DNA of 64,000 nt from assembly GCF_016545825.1 (NCBI RefSeq), contig NC_052619.1, positions 72,612,115-72,676,114 of the forward strand. Reading direction: 5' to 3'. Shown one piece after another: positions 22,076 to 32,242 of the stretch; within the stretch, counting starts at the first letter, position 1, and each line of letters starts with the position of its first letter. Under the pieces are notes generated by a model that searched no databases, was not told where the DNA came from, and worked only from the letters and a program-made list of their open reading frames with translations. The stretch comes from Eucalyptus grandis (lineage: Eukaryota; Streptophyta; Magnoliopsida; Myrtales; Myrtaceae). The position numbers were made by a program, and so were the translations under genes.

Positions 22076-22366
22076 TCATAGCAACTCACGGAAGGTCGGT
22101 AAAAAGTACTTTAGGGCAAGGGTTTTCTTTTTCTTTAAAAAGGATTCCAATGGATTAGACAACATCATCTGATATGGCTTTTCCTTTATAACGATCGAAG
22201 ATTCTGGTAGTACTTTCTCCTTTCCTTTTTCCTTCCGTATTCGATCTAATTCTTTAAGGCGATTTCGCATTTCTACCACATTTGTCTCCTTTCTGTAGGG
22301 ATCTTCTGCAATCTCAGCAAAGATAGATGTCTGGGGTGGTGAATCATTTTTAAAGGATTTGAGCAA
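22076..22366 (-). pseudogene. Opposite-strand frame at the caulimovirid 5' border
   Basis: A 96-codon minus-strand frame containing IFAEIAEDPYRKETN and a Lys/Glu-rich stretch (KELDRIRKEKGKEKVL). The composition resembles viral structural-protein linkers more than host genes. It stands head to head with the plus-strand caulimovirid frames, so an inverted viral piece is my preferred reading. A short host or unrelated frame is possible. Confidence 0.35.
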
Positions 22367-22589
22367 TCAGGAACAACAGCCTGATCCTGTTACTCAACAG
22401 CCTGATCCTGTTATTCCAAATAACCAGATTCTATTCCCAGTAAAATAGACTTTTCCAAACATCTTTGGTACTGAATCTGATTCCGTATCTCTCTCATCCT
22501 CCTCATCCTTTTTAATCCCCGCCATTGATTTCTCTCCTATTGCACTAATAACGTCATCCATATTCATGGCTGATCCTCCAGACTAGGAT

Positions 22590-23482
22590 ATGGAATCAAA
22601 TTATTTTGAACCCGAGCTTGTTCAGACAAGTAATCTCGGACAAAATGTGTCTACAACATCAAAACAATTTGATATTCCTTATCACAAATGGCCAGAAAGA
22701 CTTGAGGAATTTCATACTTGGTTGAATACCCAGTCCATCACTAACCATGATACGAATGATGTCCTTTTCAGCTTTGTCACGAGGTTCACAGGCAACCTCA
22801 AGCTTTGGTGGAAATCAGTAGGCGAACAAGACCAACTCCATTTTCTTTGCTCACCTAATTTTGGTCATGCCATCACCCTTTTATACCACTTTTTTGTGGG
22901 TAAACCTACTAATCTCATTGAGATAAAAAGGAGAGAATTCTTTGAAAGAAAGTGTTGCTCTCTCCACAAAAAATATCTTGATAAGCATTATCGAGAAATG
23001 CTTAAACTCTTTTATCAGATTGGAGCTGACCCAAATCTAAAGCATGTCTTCTTGACTTCCATCCCCAAAGAATTATCTCAAATGGTTGAGAGATCTTTTT
23101 TTGGAAGACAGATAAGGATACAGGATATTCCGTTTGGAGAAATTCGGCAAGAAATCCATTTGTGCCTTGAAGAATTGTGTCTAAAGCGCCAAATGGTCTG
23201 AACTTACATCACAGATGACAAAGAACTTGAAACAACTTGTTCTCGCCAAAAACTAAAGATCAAATGCTCCAAGCGAGATTGCGATGGTACTTGTAGAAAA
23301 GCTTCCCGAAAAAAGAAGCACTTAAAGAAGTTCTGGATTAAGAAATCCAAACATGGCCCCAAGAACTTCCGAAGAAAAAAGAAATGGTGATACCTACGCA
23401 AAAGGAAAGATCGCATAGGCCACAAGAAATCAAATCGATGCTTCATCTGCAATAAAAAAGGACACTTTGCCAAAAATTGTCC
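22590..23482 (+). pseudogene. Caulimovirid capsid-like region and zinc knuckle
   Basis: An open 203-codon frame with a gag-like helical motif (TRFTGNLKLWWKSVGEQD, ...YHFFVGKPTN) ends with TGA at 23202. The same frame continues as a strongly basic tract (KASRKKKHLKKFW), has a further stop near 23390, and reaches the CX2CX4HX4C knuckle CFICNKKGHFAKNC. This is the usual order of plant pararetroviral coat proteins, which package nucleic acid. Confidence 0.75.
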
Positions 23483-23507
23483 CCAAGCAAAAAAAAGTCA
23501 GAATTGT

Positions 23508-23927
23508 ATGATACATCATATAGAGAATGAAACAGGTATTTCTCTTGACAATGATGATATCGAATCTTTATTCTCTACTTATGAAGAACCATCCGAACAG
23601 ACTCTTTGTGTCATTCCTTATTATCAAACTTCTAGTGAAACTGATTCAGATACAGATTCAGAAGATATTTTTCATATATCTCCCACTTCTTCAGAACAAA
23701 GCCATGATATATTCTTAAGCCAAACTTATTGTTCCCATTTTCCTGTAAAAATCTTCACTTCAAAGTTTGTTAAACCAATCATTGTCATTGCTCTTATAGA
23801 TACTGGAGCAAGTTGTTCAATTCTAGACATTAAAGTTCTCCCTGAGGAATATTGGACTTCTTATGTCAATATTTCAATTCTGCCTCAGGAGATACTCTCT
23901 CCACAAATGTCAAAACTACTCCTATGA
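23508..23927 (+). pseudogene. Caulimovirid aspartic protease region
   Basis: The frame has an acidic Ser/Asp-rich linker (SSETDSDTDSEDIFH) followed by IALIDTGASCSIL, a complete retropepsin active-site motif (DTGA). It stops at 23928. Retropepsins of this kind cut the viral polyprotein. The 420 bp after it is degenerate in all frames. Confidence 0.75.
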
Positions 23928-24419
23928 CTATCCAGTTTTTCCCCCAGTGTTTCATAATCACAAAAATCTTCGGATCCAGTCTCCCCAACAAAGATTTTGA
24001 TCATTGGTTGGGACATCATAACTTAGATTTCACAGCTTCGTATCATTCTTGGAAAAGGCCTTAAGTATAAAGACCAATTCCCTGAATTTGTCAATATCCA
24101 AAGAGTTTTTTCCATTCAAACGAGTCTGTTAGATCCGATCATGCAAAAGTTGTTGGAATCCTGTTTAGAATCCCACTTTGAATTTGCCAAAAATGTTCTC
24201 ATCCTTTATGGGAAAATTCAGAATTCTTTGTTCGCCTCCCTTTAAAAAAAAAAATTAAGACATCAATCCAGCAAATGCGAGTCATATGGGAATGAAGCCA
24301 GAACACTTGGTTTTGGCTCAAAGGGAATGCTCAAAATTATTGTAACAAGGCCTTATTGAAATCTCCAATTCTTAATGGGCTTGTGAAGTCTTTTATGTCA
24401 ATAAGCGTGCCGAGCAAAT

Positions 24420-24858
24420 CGGGGGAAAAATGAAATTGGTAATCAATTACCAACCTCTCAACCTTTTCCTATAAGATGACAAATTCCTTTTACCATCCAG
24501 AGATTCCCTCTTTACTGGTTTAACGAAGGCCCACATCTACTCCAAATTTGACCTTAAAGCTGGATTTTGGCAATTGGGCATCCATTCTGAAGATAGATCC
24601 AAGACAAGAATTTGTATTCCAAACCAACACTTCCAGTGGAAAGTTCTCCATTTTGGCTTAAAGGTAGCACCATCTCTTTTCCAAAAGGCCATGTGTCAAA
24701 TTTTCCAACCAACCCTGTCAAGTGCAACTGTATACATCGATGATATCCTGCTTTACAGTCCTGATGAGCAGTCACACTACCAACTCCTTGAGCAGTTCGC
24801 AGAAATTGTGAAAAAGCATGGCATTATGCTTTTCCAGAGAAAGATGAATATTGCCTAG
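24420..24858 (+). pseudogene. Caulimovirid reverse transcriptase region
   Basis: It opens with KLVINYQPLN and PSRDSLFTGL, then IYSKFDLKAGFWQLGIH (with the first catalytic Asp in KFDLKAGF), LHFGLKVAPSLFQKAM, and YIDDILLYS carrying the two catalytic Asp. It ends at TAG 24856-24858. Another stop separates the first part near 24470. Motifs look well kept although the frame is broken. Confidence 0.8.
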
Positions 24859-25119
24859 ACAGAAATTAAATTTCTTGGTATGCACCTCAACAAAGGTACA
24901 TACTATCCAGTGCCACATATTGCTAAAGAATTATTGAAGTTTCCTGAAGAAAACTTAACCACAAAACAAGTTTAGTAATTTCTTGGGATAATTAATTATC
25001 TCAGGGATTTTGTCCCAAACATTGCAAAACTATTGATTCTAATCTAGTCAATGCTGAAGAAGAATCCCCCGCCTTAGGGAAAATCTCAGACTAAAGCAGT
25101 CGCTGAACTTAAAGAGATT

Positions 25120-25434
25120 ATGCATAATCTCCCACCATTGAAAATACCATCAATAGGAAAAAGAATTCTCCAAACTGACGCCGGTGATGAATACTGGGTA
25201 GCCATCATGCTTGAAGAAATTCATGGTAAGAGACACCTCTATGCCTATAAAAGTGGAAAGTTTTCTCAAGCTAAAATGCATTATCACTCCACTTTTAAAG
25301 AAATCTTGGCGGTGAAAAATGGAATAAAAAAGTTCAAATTCCATCTCATTGGCCATCACTTCCTGGTAGAACTAGACATGGCATCTTTCCCTCAGATGAC
25401 CAAGTTCAAACAGAAGCAAATTCCAAACTCCTAA
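25120..25434 (+). pseudogene. Caulimovirid RNase H region
   Basis: The frame reads RILQTDAGDEYWVAIMLEE with the first catalytic Asp, then YKSGKFSQAKMHYHSTFKEI with the Glu (in FKEILAVKNGI), and GHHFLVELD with another Asp, ending at TAA 25432-25434. The upstream connection to RT (24860-25120) has stops. Confidence 0.78.
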
Positions 25435-26805
25435 TTGCTTCGATGGGCTGAATGGTTTTCAAAATATTCTTTTGAAACCAAACACATTGCCGAAGAGAAA
25501 AATGTGCTAGTTGACTTCTTGTCAAGACAAAAAGCACTAGCCGAAATCAACATGTACATTAAGAGGCCTGCTTTCCATATACTCAATTATGACGTAAAAT
25601 ACAAGATTGAGAAGATCAAAGATTTGAAAAGTTGGAAACACCCCCAGAAGATTGTGGATCAAATCCATAATGATAGCCTCACTGAAAACCTGGAAAACCT
25701 CATGTGGCGATGCCACACAGACCTGTTCAGGCTTAATGGAGGTTCGATTCTTTATACTTTTGGATTAAATGCAGATTATCCGTTCATACATCCTCTAATA
25801 TTGAAGGAAGATGATTTTCTTGATGAACTTAGATGGTTATTATGGTACTTAACCAATAAGTACTTAATAGCTATTGAAATTCCAACCAGAAGGTTCATTG
25901 CCAACCTCACTAGGATATTCTCACTTGGTAGAGGAAATGTTGAAAAGGAAAGTGATAAGAATCTCTTAAACTTTCTTAACTAGTTTTATCCTCTTACTCA
26001 CTGGAAATATCTTTTGGAAAAAGAATTGAGAACCATGCAATCGAACCCTGAAGTCCACACCATTCTGTTCTTCCGACGTCCATGGCATTTTTTCACAAAT
26101 AATGGCAACATAATTAATGCCCCACAGATTATAGGAACTACGTCATATAAATCTCACTTGGACAGCAAAAAAGCTCGGATTCACAAATCTTATCCAGGAC
26201 CTGTTGGATGTTGTGAACACCAGTACCGAGAACTCCAGAGAATTCTGTGTCAGGAGAACAAGACTATTCTTAAAGACGTATGGAATTATAATGTACCCAC
26301 TGCATGGGATCATTATAGCCTAGCACCAGAAGTCAATGAAGCACTTGAAGATTTCAGACAAGCTGTATCATCACAGGAGCATGAAATGACAGACATGGAT
26401 GACCCAGCACAATCCACTCAAGACCCCTATGCACAATGGGAAGGTCCTCTTTCCCAGGACCCCTACAATCAAGGACCTTTTTCCTTATCTACAGGCATGA
26501 ACACATCCTACTATGCTCAGCCAAGCATTCCTGCAGGCACTACAGACACCGTTAGTACAGATTGGGCACAAGAGGAAGCATCCGTATCCATAACATTACA
26601 TCAGCTGAAGCAGATCCTCTCACCAGAAGACCTTGAGGCTCTTGAACAAAAGTATGAGGAACATCTTCTAGCGACAACACACAGCTCAGATGACTCGGAC
26701 TATGACTACAATGCTCGTGACGGACGAGACCGCCGAACAAATCCACTGTCCGTACAAGTTCAGTGTAGCAAGTTACTGTTCACTTTTAATGCAATAGTAG
26801 GCTAG
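25435..26805 (+). pseudogene. Caulimovirid C-terminal region after RNase H
   Basis: Frames 25435-25983 and 26014-26805 are separated by one TAG (25981-25983). The first starts with the end of RNase H (LVDFLSRQKALAEIN). The rest has no function I recognise. It is long (about 450 residues) and ends in a Ser/Thr/Gln-rich stretch with DSDYDYNARDGRDRR. The same region makes up nearly all of the 17640-19000 fragment, so both copies keep it in the same position. Such a large extension past RNase H is not typical of the best-known genera. Confidence 0.6.
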
Positions 26806-26809
26806 GGAA

Positions 26810-27010
26810 ATCACTATTCACTGTCACTGTTCATAGCCGTGCGAATAATTACTTACCGAAAGTTTCCGGTGCCTCTGTTTGTCTCCGGACCCGTGAGCTT
26901 GGTCCTTGCTTGTGTGAGACCTCTTATTGTTTATATAAGGCAATGAGGGTATAATGTGTTGGGCAGAGTCCCTTGAGTAAAGTGAGTGTTTTGTGAAAAA
27001 CTATCTATGG
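26810..27010 (+). promoter_or_regulatory. Caulimovirid promoter-like region
   Basis: Directly after the last viral frame: a TATA box TTTATATAAGG (26930-26940), preceded by TGTGTGAGACCTC and followed by a leader. Position and wording match the transcript promoter that Caulimoviridae carry downstream of their last ORF. Whether it is active in the host cannot be read from sequence. It is absent from the 17640-19000 fragment. Confidence 0.6.
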
Positions 27011-27200
27011 CTTTCTAAACTCTTCTTCTTCTCCAGCCTGGTAGGATCCTCTGAAAAATGCAGCTCGGGTAGATTAGAAACGTTATCATCCTGGCATCTC
27101 TGAGTGTCTCTAGGCTCTGAACTAAAGGGCATAGTGGTTTTCTATTAAAAGACTATCCCTGAAGGGCTTGAACGGGTTGTTCGCCCACTGTGGGAAGGCA

Positions 27201-27553
27201 TACCTGCAGGACGACGCTGTTTTACACTTATTTCACCGGAAAATCGCCACGTCAGCATTTTGGCGGGATTGGCACTTAAGTGATCCATTTTGCTCCGATT
27301 TTGGCACTTAAGTGTCACTTTCCTAACTTTTGGTACTTAACTGTCCATCCGTGCCAAGTTTTGATACTCCAGGTGTCCGACACTCTTTTATTTTATTTCA
27401 GAAGATTGAGTTGCATTGACACGCGGCTTTATACGAGACCTTTCCAAAGTGAAGGCCAGTTGTAATTTTGCATGAAAGATATGGTCTTTTTTTTTTTTTT
27501 CCCATATTAAGCTTGCAACCAAAGTACGAGAAGAGGAGGATTTCCTCTTACTT
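27201..27553. other. No gene seen; MITE-like wording
   Basis: 27265-27390 carries three spaced copies of TGGCACTTAAGTG/TGGTACTTAACTG-type words, typical of short non-coding plant repeats. No ORF of interest. Confidence 0.4.
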
Positions 27554-28377
27554 AGAGCCTATTTGGTAACCGGCCAAATAGTAAAAATTTCAATTCTTTT
27601 GTTCACGGGAGTAGTTTTGGAATAGAATTGTGTTTGGTAAAATTTTTGTTCCCGGGAACAAATTTCTATTTTTTTTGTTCCTAGAAGTAGATTTAGAACA
27701 TAATTAAGAATAAAAAAAAGATTGATTCTTATTCTCGGGAATAATTCTAGAATCAAGCCCATATTTTCTTTTTTCTTGTTCTTCTTCCATTTTCTTCTTC
27801 TTCATCCACCGCCGTGGTTGCCATTTTCCGTTCGTCGCCGTTGCCCACTGCCGTTGATTGCCAGTGACCGGTTTAGCGAGCTCGCCGTAGGGCAACCTAG
27901 CCACTAGCGAGGCTGAGCCTCGTCGGTGGCTAGGCGGGCCTCATCGAGGCCGGGCGAGGCTCGCTTGGCCACCGGCAAGGCTCAACTAGCCCTGTCAAGG
28001 CTAGGCTAAGCCGAGCCTCGCCTAGCTTCTGGCGAGGCTCAGTCGACGAGAGCCGGCAACGCTTCGGTGAGGTCTCTGGCCCTTGTTTGGGCCGGTCATC
28101 CCAACACCGGCGACCGGCGGAATTGAAGAAGAAGAAGAAGGGAAAGAAAAGAAAAAAGAAAAGAAGAAAAAATTATTTAAAAATTAAAAGAAAATAATTT
28201 GGAGTAGAAATTTTGAGCACGATATCAAATGCAATTCTATTCTAGAATCAATTTTTTTTTTTTCAATTTCCAAACATGTTCTTTTGCTTAGAAATTGTTC
28301 TTGAGAACATAATAAAAAATAATAATTTATAATCAGAAATTGTTCTCGGAAACAAAAGCGTTACTAAACACGCCCCT
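27554..28377. mobile_element. hAT-like MITE with foldback core (third copy)
   Basis: Terminal inverted repeats: left AGAGCCTATTTGGTAAC, right end reverse complement AGGGGCGTGTTTAGTAAC. Subterminal words GTTCACGGGA / TTGTTCTCGG are also mirrored. The inside has a pyrimidine arm (27755-27820), a GC-rich core built from GAGGCTC/GAGCCTCG words (27860-28100) and a purine arm (28115-28180). No ORF of its own. The target-site duplication is not clear. Confidence 0.7.
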
Positions 28378-28806
28378 AGTGTCAATTTCTCTCAATCCTC
28401 GAGGCGATAATTCTCCTCTTTCAAACCCTAGAAACTCAAAACTGGATTTCCCCTCCCATGGCAGCGCTAATCTCACCTTCTCCAATTGGGGATTTAGCTT
28501 TCTCCAGTTGGAATCTATTGGTAATGCCCTCCTTAGCATTGAATCCACCATCTCTATTCTCTCCCCCCTAAAGAAAAAATGAAAAAATAGGAATATTGGA
28601 AACCACCCTTCCACTCAAACTTGAACCTAGAAACCCATACAGGCACACCTTTACACAACTATCCCAAAAAACCATCTAAACCAAAAACCCTAATTGCAAC
28701 GAACTACGATTTCTTAAGAGCTCCGTTCACTCCATAACCTAGAAGCTTATGGCCCTTCTTCCTCACATCTACCCCCTCAAGCAACTAGATCACAGTAGGC
28801 TACAAA
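28378..28806. other. Probable 5' leader of the older LINE
   Basis: C/T- and A-rich DNA with a short frame on each strand and no recognised protein. It precedes the first LINE ORF1 ATG at 28807. Confidence 0.35.
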
Positions 28807-29178
28807 TGGCAAGGGCTTTCGAGAACCATCTAAGGTTGGTGACTTTGTGCAGGAAAATGAGCGATCTGTGGTTTGAAGAGGATATCACAAAGGTGGCAAC
28901 AAAAATCCTTGAAGAAGAGAAATAGGAAAATGAACTAATACTCTATGGAAAACTTTGTTATAAACCCAATATCAATTTTCAAGCATTTCTAATTACGATT
29001 AGAAAAGCATGGAAACTAGATTCGGTAAAATGTGAGCAATTCATTTTCAGTTTTGTTGAGGATAAAAGAAGAGTATTAGAGATGGGACCTTGGACATTTG
29101 CCATCAATCTTCTTGTTCTGTAGAAGGAAACCCAAATATTTCATAACATTGTTATGAATCCACGCATCACATCGGAGC

Positions 29179-29740
29179 TTGGTTTTCTTGAAGGAAACAT
29201 TCTCTTCGTGGAGTGGCTTGCAACCGAACTCAAGGAAAAGTGAGGTATTCCTCTCTGGAGGGTCACATTCCCTAAAGAATCAAATCCTGCTGGAGCTTGG
29301 TTTTCTTGAAGGAAACTTGCCGGTCCGCTACCTGGGTGTACCGATTATCACGGTAAGGTTGGGCAAGTCGAACTGTGCTGCTCTTGTTAGACGCATCACA
29401 GCAAGGGTGCAATCCTGGACCCATCGGTTCATTTCTTTTGTTGGGCACCTTCAACTGATCAAGTTAGCTCTTCATGCCATTCAGGCCTATTGGGCGAGTG
29501 TCTTTATACTTTTTGTGTCAATGTTGGACCAGATTGAGTGTATTCTCAGACAGTTTCTGTGGAAAGGCCCTGAGTTGGGTAGAGGGGGAGCAAAGATCTC
29601 CTGGGAAGAGGTTTGCCTCCCTAAAGCCGAGGGAGGACTTGGTATTCGAAGACTTCGCGAATGTAATAAGACGGCTATGCTCAAACACATCTAGAACTTG
29701 TTCTTAGATAAGGAGTTGTTGTGGTGCAAAGAACAGAAGT
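29179..29740 (+). pseudogene. LINE ORF2 C-terminal fragment (RT thumb/linker)
   Basis: A 171-codon frame (to 29694) ends RRLRECNKTAMLKHI, then TAG, and the same frame continues NLFLDKELLWCK before the LTR-like block begins. LINE proteins have WCKWV next, so the break is inside coding sequence. Confidence 0.85.
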
Positions 29741-29780
29741 GATCGATAAGCAGGAGAGAGGGAGAGAGCGTACGGAGTGA

Positions 29781-29782
<2 letters not shown>

Positions 29783-29849
<67 letters not shown>
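29783..29849. repeat. (AG)n microsatellite
   Basis: About 33 AG units near the start of the LTR-like block. Confidence 0.95.
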
Positions 29850-29852
<3 letters not shown>

Positions 29853-30107
29853 AAAAGAAAAAAAAGGGCTACAGTGTCGTCTTCTTCGTGTGGACTCACC
29901 TGCCCACGCCGGCCGTTGTGCCAGCATTGCGACGTCGGATACCACTGCGCCTCGCCACTTCACTGGTCTGCTTGCCTCCGTCTACGCCACACCCGTGACA
30001 CCAGATTGCCGCTCCAAGCCTCCACCTGCGAACCCATGTTGAGCCGTCGCCTCCTGTTCCGCCTGCGACGCTGCCCGTCGATCTCGCTGTGTCGCCCGCG
30101 ACACCGC

Positions 30108-30590
30108 GCCACTGTCCCTGCTGTGACCCAATGCCACCGGAGCCCGCACCACCGCCGTTCGCCTCCGCCCGGTGCCCGACAGCCAGCCCTACGCCCACAC
30201 TGCTGTTGCTTGCCTCATCCGCATCTGCACTGGAGCCTAGACACCGTGATGAAGCCCCTCTGCAATGCCTCTGCCCGCGACCCAGGACTGGTCGCCGAGA
30301 TTCGACACCCTGCAGCTCCATTCTTGAGTGACGCCCGCTGCAACTCGAGCACAGCAGCTGCAACTCGAATGCCTTTGCTCTGCCTCTACCATCGCCAATC
30401 TGCAGCACCAGGAGTCTTGGCGCCCCTGCTCGTCTCCACTCGACGCTCAGTTGCTGCCGTGCCATTGTCCCTGTCGCGACCCGATGCCGCTAGAGCCCAC
30501 ATCGTCGCTACTCGCCTCTCCTCGGTGCCCGACAGCTAGCTTCGTGCCCACGCTACCGCTACTCGCCTTACTCGCGTCTGCACCAGCACC
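30108..30590 (+). repeat. GC-rich tandem duplication, period about 355 bp
   Basis: CACTGTCCCTGCTGTGACCC ...GCCACCGGAGCCC near 30110 recurs as CATTGTCCCTGTCGCGACCC ...GCCGCTAGAGCCC near 30463. Downstream words (CGGTGCCCGACAGC, GCCCACACTGC) recur at the same spacing. It gives long artificial frames on both strands. Confidence 0.7.
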
Positions 30591-32242
30591 CGACTTCCAG
30601 CACCAAAGCTCCGAACTAGTTGCCAAGCTTTGTTTTGGAAGAAAAAAGAAAAAAAATCAAATTAGGTAGATTTACTTTATTTTTTTATGCAGATTCATTT
30701 TATCTATATTTTATTTATTTCTTGTTTTTCTTTAGCTGAAATGTTTCCCCATGCATATTTAGAAATTATGACGTGCCACCTGATTCGCAACCGCACTTGA
30801 ATTTTTTATTTCATCTATAAGGCTTTAGATGAAATAATTAATTAAGCGGGAATAAAATTGATATTTTGATCTTTAAGGCTTAAGATCAATTTATTGATTT
30901 TACTAGCGAAATACTATCCCTTGATCTGAACGATGTATGATATCTTTGGTTTGGCTTATCTCGATTGCTTTGTTTATTTTGAAATATGTTTGAATTAGAA
31001 TATTGCATGGTTTAGGGTTATCTAAAATGTTTAGGATAGGAGTTTTATTATTTCGAATTTAAAAAAAAAGAAGAAGTCAAATCAATTTATTTAGGTTGCT
31101 ATTTTTTTTTTTTTTAAACTTGGAATGCATGTTTAATTATTTGGCAATTATTAATTTCGAAATGAAAAACAAAGAAAAAAAAAAAAAGGAAAAACAACAA
31201 AAAAATCATCATGCATTTGTCATGTAGAATTAGGGCATGTTTTGTATATCATTGCATGATAGGGTAAAACTGCACTTAGTTTAGTTTTAGATAATACTTT
31301 TATTAATTTATTATAAGTTTAGGTATTTTCTTGAATAGATTGCATTTTAGGATTATTTGGGTTAAGATAATATTTTAGTTTAAATTAAGATTTAGTTCAA
31401 CCTAATTCCTAATACAAATTTAATAGGATCTTCATCTAATTAGATAATTTTCACATTTTTCTAGTTTCGAATTTCATAAAAAATACAGAAAATGTCTTAG
31501 AATAAATTAGCTTCAATATTTAGGATAGCTTGCATTCTTTAAAAAAAAGAAAGAAAATAAAATAAAAATGTCATGTGCATGTCATTAGGATTAGATTCAT
31601 GAAATGCATGCCATTTAGTGACTGTTGCTAGGTCCATTTAATTAGAAATTGCATGTCAGTAGAATTATGTCATATTGCATTGCATATTATATAATTTCCA
31701 TTAATCAAGTGAAAATACAAAAAAAAAAAAGGAATTGCGTGTTAATTAGAAATCATATGTGGGGTTGTTGATGTTGATTTTGAATTAACATTGCAGTTGC
31801 TTGCTTTCATTGTTTTGAGGTAAGTTTTGCATTTTATTCATTGTTTATCTGGGTGTTAAATTGATGGATTACGCACTCGCATAATTACCTCACATGTTAG
31901 GGAATTAGATTTAAAATCAATTTAAACTGCCTACAAAAAACATTTTTCAAAATAAAAGAATGATACCGAAAGGGTATTAGAGAAATCTAGTGTAACCAAG
32001 TCCCCGTACCCATAATATCTGGTTCGCAGGAGTAAAGTAAAACTCCCGTTACTTTACTTGGGTTTCTAATTGACTCACCAAAAATAGATTAGTGGCGACT
32101 CCAAGATAAAATCTATCTGCATATTAAGAATTTGAACATAAGTTGCGAATTGGTATGGGCTTGGGAGAGCCCAAGTTAAGTCTAAGCTTAATAATCCATT
32201 AGCCAAATTTTAGGTGGTTCACCCGAAAAATTGGTCGCGACA

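Larger units (their letters stand above)
22020..27200 (+). mobile_element. Endogenous caulimovirid (plant pararetrovirus) copy, defective
   Basis: Plus-strand domains in order: capsid-like (22590-23201), basic region and CCHC knuckle (about 23440-23482), aspartic protease (23780-23850), reverse transcriptase (24420-24858), RNase H (25140-25430), a long C-terminal region to 26805, then a promoter-like end. No integrase and no LTRs are present, as expected for Caulimoviridae. The RT resembles the pararetroviral type. Stops at 23202, about 23390, 23928, 24858, 25434 and 25981, plus shifts, break the polyprotein, so this is a fossil. The 5' end is rearranged, with an opposite-strand frame at 22076-22366. 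I cannot assign a genus. Confidence 0.85.
29740..32242 (+). mobile_element. LTR-like block (possible solo LTR of a Gypsy element)
   Basis: This block splits the younger LINE's ORF2. It starts TGATCGATAAGC after the last LINE codons and ends GGTCGCGACA, giving TG...CA ends. The last 400 bp have AGTGGCGACTCC and GGTGGTTCACCCGAAAAATT, wording I associate with the 3' ends of long Gypsy (Tat/Ogre-like) LTRs. The layout is an (AG)n run, then 0.8 kb of GC-rich DNA (29870-30640), then 1.6 kb of AT-rich DNA. No protein domain is visible. No matching 5-bp duplication was found, and about 30 LINE codons are missing at the junction, so a deletion may have followed insertion. Confidence 0.55.

Noticed and set aside
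29874..30669. Large overlapping ORFs on both strands rich in Pro, Arg, Ala
   Set aside because: They come from the GC-rich duplicated part of an LTR-like block. No domain, and both strands are equally open.
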